A stretch of 36,429 nt of DNA, taken from Plantago elongata (taxonomy: Eukaryota; Streptophyta; Magnoliopsida; Lamiales; Plantaginaceae). The DNA is taken from the NCBI GenBank assembly GCA_036897095.1, contig JAYMSP010001087.1, positions 1-36,429 on the forward strand, read 5' to 3'. A model generated the notes under the pieces. That model was not told the origin of the DNA. It did not search any database and saw only the letters and a list, made by a program, of their open reading frames with translations. The position numbers and the translations under genes were made by a program. This document shows positions 1 to 9,042 of the stretch, in pieces (within the stretch, counting starts at the first letter, position 1; each line of letters begins with the position of its first letter).

Positions 1-1246
1 CAAACTGAATGCAATAAGTCTAACTGTAAAGGAAACAGGAAGAAGAAGAAATGGCATGGTTCTTTCACACGATTAATTACATGATGCAATGCATATTTGA
101 GAAAATTGAAGATGAAGTAGTAGTTTCATAAGATACTGCAAATGGTAGTTGAATTATGAGCACTGAGCAGTACGGTATGATCAAATTAGTAGTTGACTTT
201 TGACGGTGATTCAAAATTGCAACTTGCCATATACAATTGTTTTGGTAAATGGGACAGACAGTGCAGTTCTGAGGACTATTGTATTCACTAAGACAAAGAC
301 TTTTCTGAAACTAATCCTAAGTTTCTGACTAATTAACAGTGAAAATTCAGTCGATTGCTTCAAGCTCATCATCTCGTTTTCCACCGTCGATCTTCACCGC
401 ATCTCTCTGCTCATCGACGACGATCGACCCAACCTCATCTCGTGGTGGTTGAAGGTGGAGGGTGATGGAGGGCGGATCTGGGAGGAAGAAGAGGGGCTCC
501 GTGGTGGTGGGCGGCGGCTGGTGAAACAGAAACTGAAGAAGAACTCGACTCGACCGGCCACCGTTCATCGAGCGTCACCTCCGCACCTCCATCCACGGAT
601 CCACAACTGCAGTTAACTGGAAACGACCACCATCCGCCACCACCGAGTCCTTCTTCTTCCTCCCAGATCCGCCCCCCACCGTCTCCGACTCAGCAAAGGA
701 CCAAAATCGCAAAACGTCCATGTCACAAATCCAGTCAGCATAGGACCAAAAACGAAATTCAAATTCGCCAAAAAATGGATTGTTTGGTCCTTTTAGTCCG
801 TATTTTGCTAACGTGAAAAAAAAAGATCAATTTCAAAATGGATGGTCATTTATAGGACCAATTTTACAATTCACCTACTCTTTATTAATTACAACTTCTT
901 TGTTTTCAAAATAAGAACTTTAAATTAACTTTAAAATGATAAAAACAATACAAGTATACAACTATTCATTTTGAATCGTAATTTTATCTTAATTGAAATT
1001 TTAACATAAAATACAACCCTTTACAATTAACGTACCTTATGATTATTTAAAAGTTGTATACGACCTTTATTAGCATGATACTAACATGATACGATTCTTC
1101 TCAAATGTTAAATCTCAGTTTCTAAAAGTTCCAATTCTTTTAACCAACACGTACAGTTGATTTTGAACTTATCTTACTGTGAGATCTATATTACTATATT
1201 ACAATTATGTTAGAGTAATGAAGATTAAATTTAAAGTTCAAAAAGC
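1..1246. other. intergenic, no supported gene
   Basis: I see no convincing gene here. A GC-richer stretch at 347-700 gives a 73-residue open frame on the minus strand, but its composition is low-complexity and nothing supports it as coding. That stretch holds an imperfect inverted repeat (about 467-521 against 630-680). The phrases around 700-870 (repeated 'ggaccaaa' words) resemble degenerate transposon ends, but I cannot assign a family. Confidence 0.5.
467..680. repeat. imperfect inverted repeat of about 50 bp arms
   Basis: Bases 467-521 and 630-680 are reverse complements with a few mismatches. The longest shared core is the purine-rich word GATCTGGGAGGAAGAAG on the left and its complement on the right. 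The loop is about 108 bp. It could be the remains of a small fold-back element or an inverted local duplication. No target duplication was found. Confidence 0.6.
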
Positions 1247-1254
1247 TTTATAAA

Positions 1255-1958
1255 ATAGTGGTGGAACCAGAAATTTAATTCTAGGTAAGGCACGAAATTA
1301 TCACACCCACATAAATTTGATCTTGTATATTTTATAATGAAGATACTTATACACTCCCTCTATTATATATGAACAAAGAAGTTAGTATAACTTTTATTTC
1401 ATAAAATGGCGAAAAACGTTCTTCATGACTTAATAAATTCAAAGTTTAATCGTTATTCTGGTAAGTAATAATTTAAATGTTCATTTTCAGGCAACATATA
1501 TAGCGATAGATATATTATAATGTGTTCATAATGAAATTAATTGTAATGGAGAAAAAAAGTTGTATTTAGTTCTCAATAAACAATGCATAATGAGTAAACA
1601 GATAGAATAATTAGAGAAATGTTAATATCATAGATGTCAAAAGAAAGGAAGGAAAACTTATATGGCGCAATGAAAACAAATGGGGGGACAAAATAAATAA
1701 CGTATAAGGGTTGATTGGTATAGAATGTGAATGGACATTTGAATGAATTTTAGTGAAATTGTGTTTGGAATGGAATTGAAATGAAGGTATTTAAAGTGTA
1801 TTTGAGGCCAAATTACATCGAGCCAAATGAACCGATTACAATTAGAAAACAAACGGGCCCCTTCCCATCAAAGAAAAACTACCATAGGCCTCTTTCATGA
1901 CAAAATTTGAGGTGAGGCACTTGCTTGCCTCACCTGGTCACAGCTGGCTCCGCCAGTG
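1255..1958. mobile_element. non-autonomous hAT-like element
   Basis: The right end, read inward, is CACTGGCGGAGCCAG and the left end is TAGTGGTGGAACCAG, which match at 11 of 15 positions and resemble plant hAT termini. The 8-bp word TTTATAAA occurs at 1247-1254 and again at 1959-1966, as expected for an 8-bp hAT target duplication. The left side has one extra A between duplication and terminal repeat. There is no transposase frame inside, so it would be a deletion derivative or MITE moved in trans. The interior at 1700-1860 may contain another nested MITE, which I could not delimit. Confidence 0.65.
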
Positions 1959-1966
1959 TTTATAAA

Positions 1967-2489
1967 TGTATTCCAAAATATGCACATTGTCTAAAGACTC
2001 TAAACCAACGAAGTCTCTTATGTATGGAGTGTTTTCTATCAATTCATAAAATAATATCTATCTGGATTCTGGTTTTGCGCAACTAGGTACTAATAGCGTT
2101 TACCATTGATATAAAATATTGAAGGGAATAATTGAGAAGAATCGTGACAGAGCCAGCGACTTAAATAGAATTAAAAAAATAAAGACTCTTTTGTTAGATG
2201 TGTGCAATGTAACCGCGCGTATATAACATGTTAAGCATATACTAACGACTTGTCATGGGGTTAACCGTTAACATACATACAACAACACGACTGATCAATT
2301 TGATGTTATTTTAACACATTTATAAGAACACAACTCATATCCATTTTTTTATCACATTATAAATGGTTATTCGGATCAAAATTGTAATTGAGTTCATTTG
2401 ACAATCTGACAAAATTCTCTAGCTTGTCCATTAATGTCATCATCAATCATCATACAATAAGATATTCTACAACATAAACAATTGTAACT
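1967..2489. other. intergenic, nothing recognised
   Basis: AT-rich sequence between the hAT-like element and the Harbinger fold-back. I see no gene, repeat array or RNA gene in it. Confidence 0.5.
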
Positions 2490-2711
2490 TTAGGCCACCT
2501 CTAATGGAGTCGCCGTGACGCATCGTCGTGACGTCGCCGCGCCGTGACGCCTCCATCAGTCCTGTTAGGCGCGCACGCCCCCTCGTGCGGCCCGTGCCAC
2601 TTGCCGTGTGCATGTTGTTTTTTTTTTTCAAAATATATCCGTTTTAAAACGGTAATATCTCCGAAAATACGAAATAAAAAAAATCACCAACGGCTATGTT
2701 TTTTCGAGATC

Positions 2712-2718
2712 TATAAAA
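2712..2718 (+). promoter_or_regulatory. TATA box of left-arm ORF1
   Basis: TATAAAA lies 120 bp upstream of the ORF1 ATG, within the leader CGAGATCTATAAAATGAGAC. The same leader is found inverted in the right arm (near 8706-8720) and in altered form in the small fold-back at 33.4 kb, so it is a conserved part of the element's promoter. Confidence 0.55.
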
Positions 2719-2837
2719 TGAGACCAATCTTGATATTTTTCGGATCATCCCATCTTCAACTCCTCTTTCTCTCTTAATTAAACTTAAAAAACACTCTTCC
2801 CCTCAAAACACCCTTTCCACTTTCATTTTTCAGCGAG

Positions 2838-3882
2838 ATGGACGCGGAGTATTTTCAGTGGTTGAAACTCAACAAACCCGACAAATACCATGAGTACATG
2901 CATGCTCACTTCGAAAACACAGCTTTCCAACCCCAACCGAGTCATGTTCGACCTTTGTTCCAAAGCTCCTACCAGGATTCCTACACTCAAAATTATCAAT
3001 CTCCATCCTCCCAAGCACCAATGTTTTCACAAACACCGAATGAGGAGGTTTTCTTGAAACGCAGCCGGAAAAAAAATCAATCCGGAGGCGTGGGAAAGCA
3101 AATGCCACCCGAGGAGCAGCAACCAACACAAGTCAAAATGCTATTATTGGAACGGATCAGAAGTACTGTAAATTGTTTCGTCTCGTTGCGGAGAAGTACG
3201 AGGACAAGAGGATAGGAATGATGACCGGAATGGATAATTCCGTTCTCATGATTCACTTCGTGGAAGATGGGGGCAACTAAGAGATGACATAAATCATTGG
3301 TTGATATGTGTGGAGCGTGCTACAGTCATGGTCGGCAATCGGAGTGGCTACAATGAGTTCCGATGTGAGAGACACTGCCCAAGAAATATACAGAGAAAAA
3401 TCAAAGCACCACACCTCATTTACAGCGTTCAAACAGTGGGATACCATGAAATCATACCCAGAGTGGGAACTCAGGTGGAACTTGGATAAAACCATGAAGA
3501 AGTGGGTACCACCTGGGGAGGATGAGTTTGAGGGTAACGATGTTGGTGTAGGTGATCAACCAATGGAATCAGCAGGTGGCAGTAGTGGAAGTAAGCGAAA
3601 CCGGAGTTATGAAAGTGCGGCAAGTATCAAACGGCCCATCGGTCGTAACAAGGCCAAGAAGTTGGCTAAGAATGTCAGTTCCGGTAACTCATCAATGGAT
3701 GTCATGGGCGAGGGAATTACTAACTTTAACAAGAATTATCCCCAATTCCTTGAAGTGGAAAAAAAAAGTTGGAACTTGCTTGCGAGACGGAGGAGCGTAA
3801 GTCAAAGGCGAAGATGATGGACACGTACTTGGCACTTGTGGGAAACTACGACAACTTGCCCAACGAGGCCAAAGCACACTAA
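2838..3882 (+). pseudogene. Harbinger ORF1 (Myb/SANT-like), left arm, broken
   Basis: The frame opens with MDAEYFQWLKLNKPDKYHEY, matching the right-arm copy (MDAEYFQWLKINKPDKYHEF). After a conserved Gln-Pro-Thr-Gln at about residue 98 a deletion removes the start of the Myb/trihelix-like region and shifts the frame, and the first frame ends at 3215. Homology resumes in other frames through 'DTAQEIYREKSKHHTSF' and 'MGEGITNFNKNYPQF' to a stop at 3880-3882. In Harbinger elements ORF1 is a DNA-binding partner needed together with the transposase. In plant databases such proteins are often labelled NAM-associated or 'glutathione S-transferase T3-like'. At least one deletion and several frame changes make this copy non-functional. 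It lies 440 bp upstream of the transposase fragment, in the same orientation. Confidence 0.8.
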
Positions 3883-3967
3883 GAAGCACTAGGCAAACAG
3901 CTGTTTGGATCGGACTAATGGTGAAGGATCGGAATGTGGCTTCTTCATTTTTACGTTTTCTTCTGTA

Positions 3968-4078
3968 GTGTGGCGAGTTTGTTTTTTTTTACTTTTTGCA
4001 GTGTGGCTTGTTTGTGTTTTACTTTTCGAAGTGTGTCTAGTTTGTATTTTACTTTCCGAAGTGTGGCTTGTTTGTAAT
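3968..4078 (+). repeat. 30-bp minisatellite (left arm), about 4 units
   Basis: Units begin GTGTGGCTTGTTTGT and recur at 3968, 4001, 4031 and 4061, a period of 30-33 bp. They lie between ORF1 and the transposase gene. The right arm has the same repeat inverted at about 7255-7425 with five to six units, so copy number has changed since the arms separated. Confidence 0.8.
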
Positions 4079-4105
4079 AAAATCAGTGTGAATTTGAATT
4101 TGTCA

Positions 4106-4197
4106 TGCATCTCGTGAAGCATCTTATCTTTATATTTACTTTTATCGGAAATCCAGTCAAATCTTATCTTTATATTTACTTTTATCGGAAATCCAAT
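4106..4197 (+). repeat. tandem duplication of about 40 bp
   Basis: The word ATCTTATCTTTATATTTACT followed by TTTATCGGAAATCCA occurs twice in direct succession just upstream of the transposase fragment. A decayed related pair is present in the right arm near 7100-7175. Confidence 0.7.
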
Positions 4198-4322
4198 GTT
4201 GAAGTGACTCAGCTATGACTAATGAATGACACCTTTTTATCTCCAGCAAATTGTCTATATAATGCATCATGAAACTCATTTGTTGACACAACACCCTTAT
4301 TCCTTCTTCCTTTGTATTAATC

Positions 4323-5154
4323 ATGTTCAACCCAGTACAAGAAAACAGTACTTCATCCGAGAACAGTTCGTCATCTGATGAACTTCTCGATAGCTCTTCT
4401 ACATTCAACCCTTTCGTACAAATGCAAAACATGATAATGCAGAACATGCCAAATGCGATCCAACACTACCAACAACAACAAGTCAAGCCACGACGTAGCG
4501 GCTTCACACGTGCTTACATTGAGAGAGAGCGAGAAGCACGTGTTGTGGGCTTGGAGCGAGACTACTTCGGTGTTCGTCCAACATATGCAAAGTATTTTGG
4601 ACGGAGATTCAAAATGGAGAGACCATTGTTCGAACAGATGGTTGGAGGTGTGTTGCGTCAAGATGATTACTTTGTATGTAGACCAGATGCTACTGGCTGG
4701 CCAGGGTTAACCACACTACAAAAATGTATCGCCGCAATTTGCATGCTAGCTTATGGGGCATCTACCGACTTGGTTGAATATTGTTAGCTCGGTGAAAGCA
4801 CGGAAATCAAGTGTCTCAATCACTTTTGTGATGCCGTTGTTGCTGAGTTCTGTCCAACATACATGCGCAAGGCCAATGAGGAAGATTTACGAAGGTTGTT
4901 AGCAATCAACGGTGCATGAGGGTTTGTGGGTATGGTTGGGAGTATCGATTGTATGCACTGGACATGGAAGAACTGTCCGAAAGCGTGGCACGGTCAGTTC
5001 CAAGGCAGAAGTAAAAAAGCCTACTCTTGTGTTAGAAGCAGTAGCATCCCAAGATACTTGGATATGACATTCATTCTTTGGGGTTTCCGGAAAATACAAT
5101 GACATACCAATCGTGCAACGTGCACTGATGTTCGACGATCACCTTAACGGCACG
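4323..5154 (+). pseudogene. PIF/Harbinger transposase, left arm, 5' part only
   Basis: The open frame MFNPVQENSTSSENS... runs 154 codons. It includes the 'FKMERPLFEQMVGGVL' and 'TTLQKCIAAICMLAYGAS' segments typical of the N-terminal half of HARBI1/DDE_Tnp_4-type transposases, and it ends in a stop at 4785-4787. Homology continues through further stops into GSIDCMHWTWKNCPKAW, whose Asp is expected to be the first catalytic acidic residue of the DDE triad, and reaches the Asn-Gly-Thr motif at 5154, where the arm ends. The second and third catalytic acids and the C-terminus are absent. At least three in-frame stops or shifts are present. It cannot make an active transposase. Confidence 0.85.
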
Positions 5155-6087
5155 AATATTAGATTTAGGCTCTTGATAGCCTTGATTTGGATTGCATACT
5201 ATTCTTTTAGGCTCTAGGGCCGGCTTCTGAGGCTAAGATAGTGTAAAATGGAACCAAACACATTTAATTTGTGAAGTCCAAGACTGAATAATTTGACAAT
5301 TTTGGACTTTCGAGGTAGGAGGGGAGTCCAAAATTAGATTATCTATATGTTTGACGACTTTGGACCCCAAGTGTAAAACGGGAGTTCAGAATCGCGTGTT
5401 AGTCACAATTGGTGATTGTTTGGATTCAAAACGTGCAAGGGGGGTCCAAGTCACATTTGTCTCGTAATTGGTAATATTGGACTCCAGGTGTAGGAGGGAA
5501 GTCCAAAATCCAAGTAAAGGAAGGGAGTCCAAAACAACATTTTAAATATGTCATGTAATTTTGGACTTCGAATATTGGATGGGAGTCCAAAATTACATTT
5601 TTCACATATTTGACGCCTTTGGACCTCCATGTAGGAGGGGAGCCCAAGGATGTATGTGAATGGGTGTTATAAGGATTTATATGAGATGGGAGTCCCAAGG
5701 ACGTTTAGGTGAATGGGAGTCTCAAGGGAGTGTGTCATGGAAGTCCCAAGGGAGTTTGTCATCGGAGTCCCAAGGATGTGTGTGTATGATATGTAAGAGT
5801 GTTGAGTGGAAGGTAGTTGAATGGAGGGTAATTGATCGAATGGTCAAGATTAACACCTTCTTCATTTTTTGCACCCTCTTGAGGCCGAAATAGATGGAAA
5901 TATTGCAGTAAGCGATTTCTCGGTCTCCCGAGTTCTATCTCAATAAAAATAAAACTCTTTTTGAGATCATATAAATAGCCTCCCAAGATGATATAAACTC
6001 AAAGTTATTTCCAACTTTGTTTTATATGATAGTTGACATGTTATTTTGCTAAATAAATCATGGCTAAATTTTGCCAATACAATGGGC
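5155..6087. other. spacer of the fold-back element
   Basis: This 933-bp segment is not shared between the arms and does not resemble the missing C-terminal half of the transposase. Its first part (5301-5670) is a 58-bp tandem repeat with internal inverted words. The next part (about 5690-5800) repeats GGAGTCCCAAGG at shorter spacing. The right portion (5870-6087) is AT-rich and contains no gene. The reading frames over the repeats are artefacts of repetition. Its origin is unknown: it may be filler DNA from the inversion event or the inside of an older repeat. Confidence 0.6.
5301..5670 (+). repeat. 58-bp tandem repeat with internal dyads, about 6 units
   Basis: Units start with TTTGGACTYC at 5301, 5359, 5419, 5476 (ATTGG), 5560 and 5618. 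The spacing is 57-60 bp except for one 84-bp step that contains an extra partial unit. Each unit also carries GGGAGTCCAAA about 20-25 bases after its start, the near reverse complement of its opening word, so each unit can fold on itself. Degenerate GGAGTCCCAAGG words continue to about 5780. Confidence 0.75.
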
Positions 6088-6917
6088 CGTGCCGTTAAGG
6101 AGATCGTCGAACACCAGTGAACGTTGCACGATTGATAAGTCATTGTATTTTTCGAAAACCCCAAAGAATGAATGTCATATCCAAGTATCTTGGAATGCTA
6201 CTGCTTCTAACACAAGAGTAGGCTTTTTACTTCTGCCTTGGGACTGACTGTGCCACGCCTTCGGACAATTCTTCCATGTCCAGTGCATACAGTCGATACT
6301 CCGAAGCATGCCCACACACCCTCGTACACCGTTGATTGCTAACAACCTTCGTAAATCTGCCTCATTGACCCTGCGCATATATGTTGGACCGAACTCAACA
6401 ACAACGGCGTCACAAATACGATTTAGACACTCGAGAACCGTGCTTTCACCAAGCCGACAATACTAATCAACCGAGTCGGCAGATGACCCATAAGCTAGCA
6501 TGTGAATTGCGGCGGTACATTTTTGTAGTGTGGTTAACCTTGGCCGACCAGTAGCATCTGACATGCATACAAAGTAATCATCTTGACGCAACACACCTCC
6601 AACCACCCGTTCGAACAACGGTCTCTCCGTTTTGAATCTCCGTCGAAATTTTGATGCATATGTTGGACAAACACCGAAGTAGTCTCACTTCAAGCCCTCA
6701 GCACGTGCTTCTCGCTCTATGTCAATGTAAGCACGTGTGTAGTCACTACGTCGTGGCTTGACCTGTGTTGTTAGTGTTGGATCACATTTGACATGTTCTG
6801 CATTATCATGTTTTGCATTTGTACGAAAGGATTGGATGTAGAAGAGTCATCGAAAAATTCATCAGATGACGAACTGTTCTCGGATGAAGTACTGTTTTCT
6901 TGTACTGGGTTGAACAT
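6088..6917 (-). pseudogene. PIF/Harbinger transposase, right arm, 5' part only
   Basis: Read on the minus strand from the ATG at 6915-6917 (MFNPVQENS...). The clearest stretch is RSIDCMHWTWKNCPKAWHSQ, within the frame at 6175-6378, followed by a frame-shifted 'FFGVFEKYNDLSIVQ' and ending at Leu-Asn-Gly-Thr-Ala. Like the left copy it stops before the second catalytic Asp and the Glu. Several frame changes are present. The pairing with the left copy, truncated at the same codon, is the defining feature of this locus. Confidence 0.85.
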
Positions 6918-7254
6918 GATTATATTTGGAAAGAATTAGTGGATAAAGTGTTTTTAGTTTATTTAATACAGAGGAAGAAGGAATCAGGGTGTTATGTCTA
7001 CAAATGAGTTCCATGATTGCATTATATAGACAATTTGTTGGAGATAAAAATGTGTCATTCGTTAGTCATAGTTGAGTCACTTCAACATCGGATTCCCGAC
7101 AAAAGTAAATATAATATGTATGGACTCAGCAAGATCTGACAAGATTCCCGACAAAGTAAAGTAAAGATAAGATGCTTCACGAAATGCATGACAAATTCAA
7201 ATTCAAATTCGAATTCAAACACAAACAAAATGCACAATGATTTTATTACAGACA

Positions 7255-7425
7255 AGCCACACTACAGAAAGTAAAATACAAACTAGCCACACTTCAGAAA
7301 GTAAAATACAAACAAGCCACACTTCGGAAAGTAAAATACAAACAAGCCACACTTCGAAAAGTAAAAAAAAAACAAACAAGCCACACTAGAGAAGGAAAAG
7401 TAAAAATAAACAAGCCACATTCCGA
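7255..7425 (-). repeat. 30-bp minisatellite (right arm), 5-6 units
   Basis: On the + strand the units read AGCCACACTTCRGAAAGTA followed by AAATACAAAC, the complement of the left-arm minisatellite. The outer units have drifted in length. Confidence 0.8.
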
Positions 7426-7453
7426 TCCTTAGCCATTAATCTGATCAAAACAT

Positions 7454-8588
7454 CTATTTTTCTAGTGCTTGTAAGTGTGCGTTGGCATCGTTGGGCAAGT
7501 TGTCGTAGTTTTCCAAGTGCCAAATACGTGTCCATCATCTTGGCCTTTGACTTACGCTCCTCCTTTTCGCGAGCAAGCTCCAACTTTTGTTTTTCCACTT
7601 CAAGGAATTGGGGATAATTCTCATTACAGTTAGTAATTCCCTCGCCCATTACATACATTGATGAGTTACCGGAACTGACATTTTTAGCCAACTTCCTGGC
7701 CTTGTTACGACCAATAGGCCGTTTGATACTTGCCGCACTTTCATAACTCCGGTTTCACTTACTTCCACTACTGTCACCTGTTGATTCCATGGTTGATCAC
7801 CTACATCAACATCGTCACCCTCAAACTCAGGCTCCCCAGGTGGTACACACTTCTTCATGGTTTCCTCCAAGTTCATATTGAGTTCCCACTCTGGGTATGA
7901 TTTCATGGCATCCCACTGTTTGAATGACGTAAATGAGGTGTGGTGCTTTGATTTCTCTCTGTATATTTCTTGGGCAGTATCTCTCACATCGGATTCATTG
8001 TAGCCACTCCGATTGCTGAGAATGACTGTAGCACTCTCCACACAAATCAACCAATGATTTATGTCATCTTTTAGACGCCCTCATCTTCCCCGAATCATGA
8101 GAACGAAATTTATCCATCCCGATCATCATTCTATGATCCTATCCTCTTAATATCCGCATACTTCTCCGCAACGAGACGAAATAATTTACAGTACATCTGC
8201 TCCGTTTCAACAATAGCATTTTGACTAACCTCTATGTAGGCTGAGATGAGAGCCAAATCCTCACTCTCGTTGTATGGGTTGTTTCATACGGTTATTGTGT
8301 TGGTTGCCGCTCCTCCGGTGGCTTTCGCTTTCCCACACCTCCAGATCGGTTGTTTTTCTGGCTGTGTTTAAGAACAACCTTCTCTTCCAGTATTTGTGAA
8401 AACATTTGTGTTTGGAAGGTTGGAGATTGATCATTTTGAGTGTAGGGATCTTGGTAGGAGCTTTGGAATAAAGGTCGAACGTGACTCGGTTGAGGTTGGG
8501 AGGAACTGTTTTCGAAGTGAGATTGCATAAACTCATGGTATTTGTCGGGTTTGTTGATTTTCAACCACTGAAAATACTCCGCGTCCAT
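7454..8588 (-). pseudogene. Harbinger ORF1 (Myb/SANT-like), right arm, broken
   Basis: Starts with MDAEYFQWLKINKPDKYHEF at 8588 and stays open for 98 codons to Gln-Pro-Thr-Gln. A frame change follows. The overlapping frame at 8261-8536 contains the segment after it ('ALISAYIEVSQ' lies beyond, near 8225-8260), which the left arm has lost. A further open frame (7649-8050) covers 'WLICVESATV', 'DTAQEIYREKSKHHTSF' and 'KQWDAMKSYPEWEL'. The C-terminal part ends at the stop at 7454-7456. The protein would bind the element's own ends in an active Harbinger system. Frame shifts make this copy inactive. Confidence 0.8.
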
Positions 8589-8705
8589 CTCGCTGAAAAA
8601 TTGAAGTGGATAGGGTGTTGTGAGGGAAGAGAGTTTATTAAGGTTAATTAAGAGGGAAAGAGGAGTTGGAGTTGGGATGATCCGAAAAATATCAAGATTG
8701 GTCTC

Positions 8706-8713
8706 ATTTTATA
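8706..8713 (-). promoter_or_regulatory. TATA box of right-arm ORF1
   Basis: The complement reads CTATAAAATGAGAC, the same as the left arm, and is placed about 120 bp before the ORF1 ATG at 8588. It points toward the centre of the element and away from the HAD-like gene that begins at 9043. Confidence 0.55.
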
Positions 8714-9042
8714 GATCTCGAAAAAACATAGTCGTTGGTGATTTTTTATTTATTTTTTTATTTTGTATTTTTGAAAATATTACCGTTTTTAATGGAAACA
8801 ATTTGAATTAAAAAAAATGGCCCAGCATGCGATACTTGGCAGCAGTGGATTCGTTGCTGCTGCATGCGTGACGCGTGCTCCACAACGCGAGGCCCGCGAC
8901 GGCTCCATTGGAGCCGGCCTTACTTTCAATAAAATAAACTATGGAAAGAAAAAGTTAAAAGTTCGGTCACGTTGAAATTCTTTTACTGATCTATACAAGT
9001 CCAGTAATAACAAAGTATCAGCGCAGCAGGAATATTTTTGTG

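Larger units (their letters stand above)
2493..5154 (+). repeat. left arm of the Harbinger fold-back
   Basis: Homologous in inverted orientation to 6088-8919 along its full length. In order it holds a terminal repeat with CGTGACG words, a TATA-containing leader, broken ORF1, a 30-bp minisatellite and a truncated transposase gene. Homology with the other arm stops at the bases encoding Asn-Gly-Thr (CGGCACG, ending at 5154). Compared with the right arm it lacks roughly 60 bp inside ORF1 (near 3131). Confidence 0.85.
2493..8919. mobile_element. large PIF/Harbinger-type fold-back element
   Basis: The left end begins GGCCACCTCTAATGGAG and the right end, read inward, begins GGCCGGCTCCAATGGAG. About 19 of the first 25 bases agree. 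TTA sits directly outside both ends (2490-2492 and 8920-8922), the TWA target duplication typical of PIF/Harbinger. Inside are two inverted arms, 2493-5154 and 6088-8919, each carrying a Myb-like ORF1 and the 5' part of a transposase gene in tail-to-tail order, separated by a 933-bp spacer. The shared target duplication indicates that the whole structure entered as one unit, or that the inversion arose inside one inserted copy. The arms differ at many positions and by indels, so the duplication is not fresh. Neither arm encodes a full transposase, so any movement would need help in trans. Confidence 0.85.
6088..8919 (-). repeat. right arm of the Harbinger fold-back
   Basis: Inverted homologue of 2493-5154. 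It retains the roughly 60 bp of ORF1 that the left arm has lost, and it extends the transposase homology to the same Asn-Gly-Thr codons before diverging into the spacer. Its outer end at 8919 lies 123 bp upstream of the first HAD-like gene ATG. Confidence 0.85.

Noticed and set aside
347-568. Open frame of 73 codons on the minus strand
   Set aside because: Low-complexity composition, no recognisable domain, and it overlaps the inverted repeat at 467-680. Best explained by GC-rich repeat DNA.
5660-5893. Open frame with repeated WESQG-like peptides in the fold-back spacer
   Set aside because: The peptide repetition follows the DNA repeat GGAGTCCCAAGG, and no start context or partner exons support it.
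5155-6087. Spacer of the fold-back as a solo LTR
   Set aside because: I found no TG...CA ends with a 5-bp duplication at the arm junctions, and the tandem repeat does not resemble an LTR I know. Origin left open.
2493-8919. Two separate Harbinger insertions facing each other
   Set aside because: Matching TTA duplications lie only at the two outer ends, both outer ends are 5'-type termini, and both transposase copies stop at the same codon with no 3' terminal repeats near the centre.
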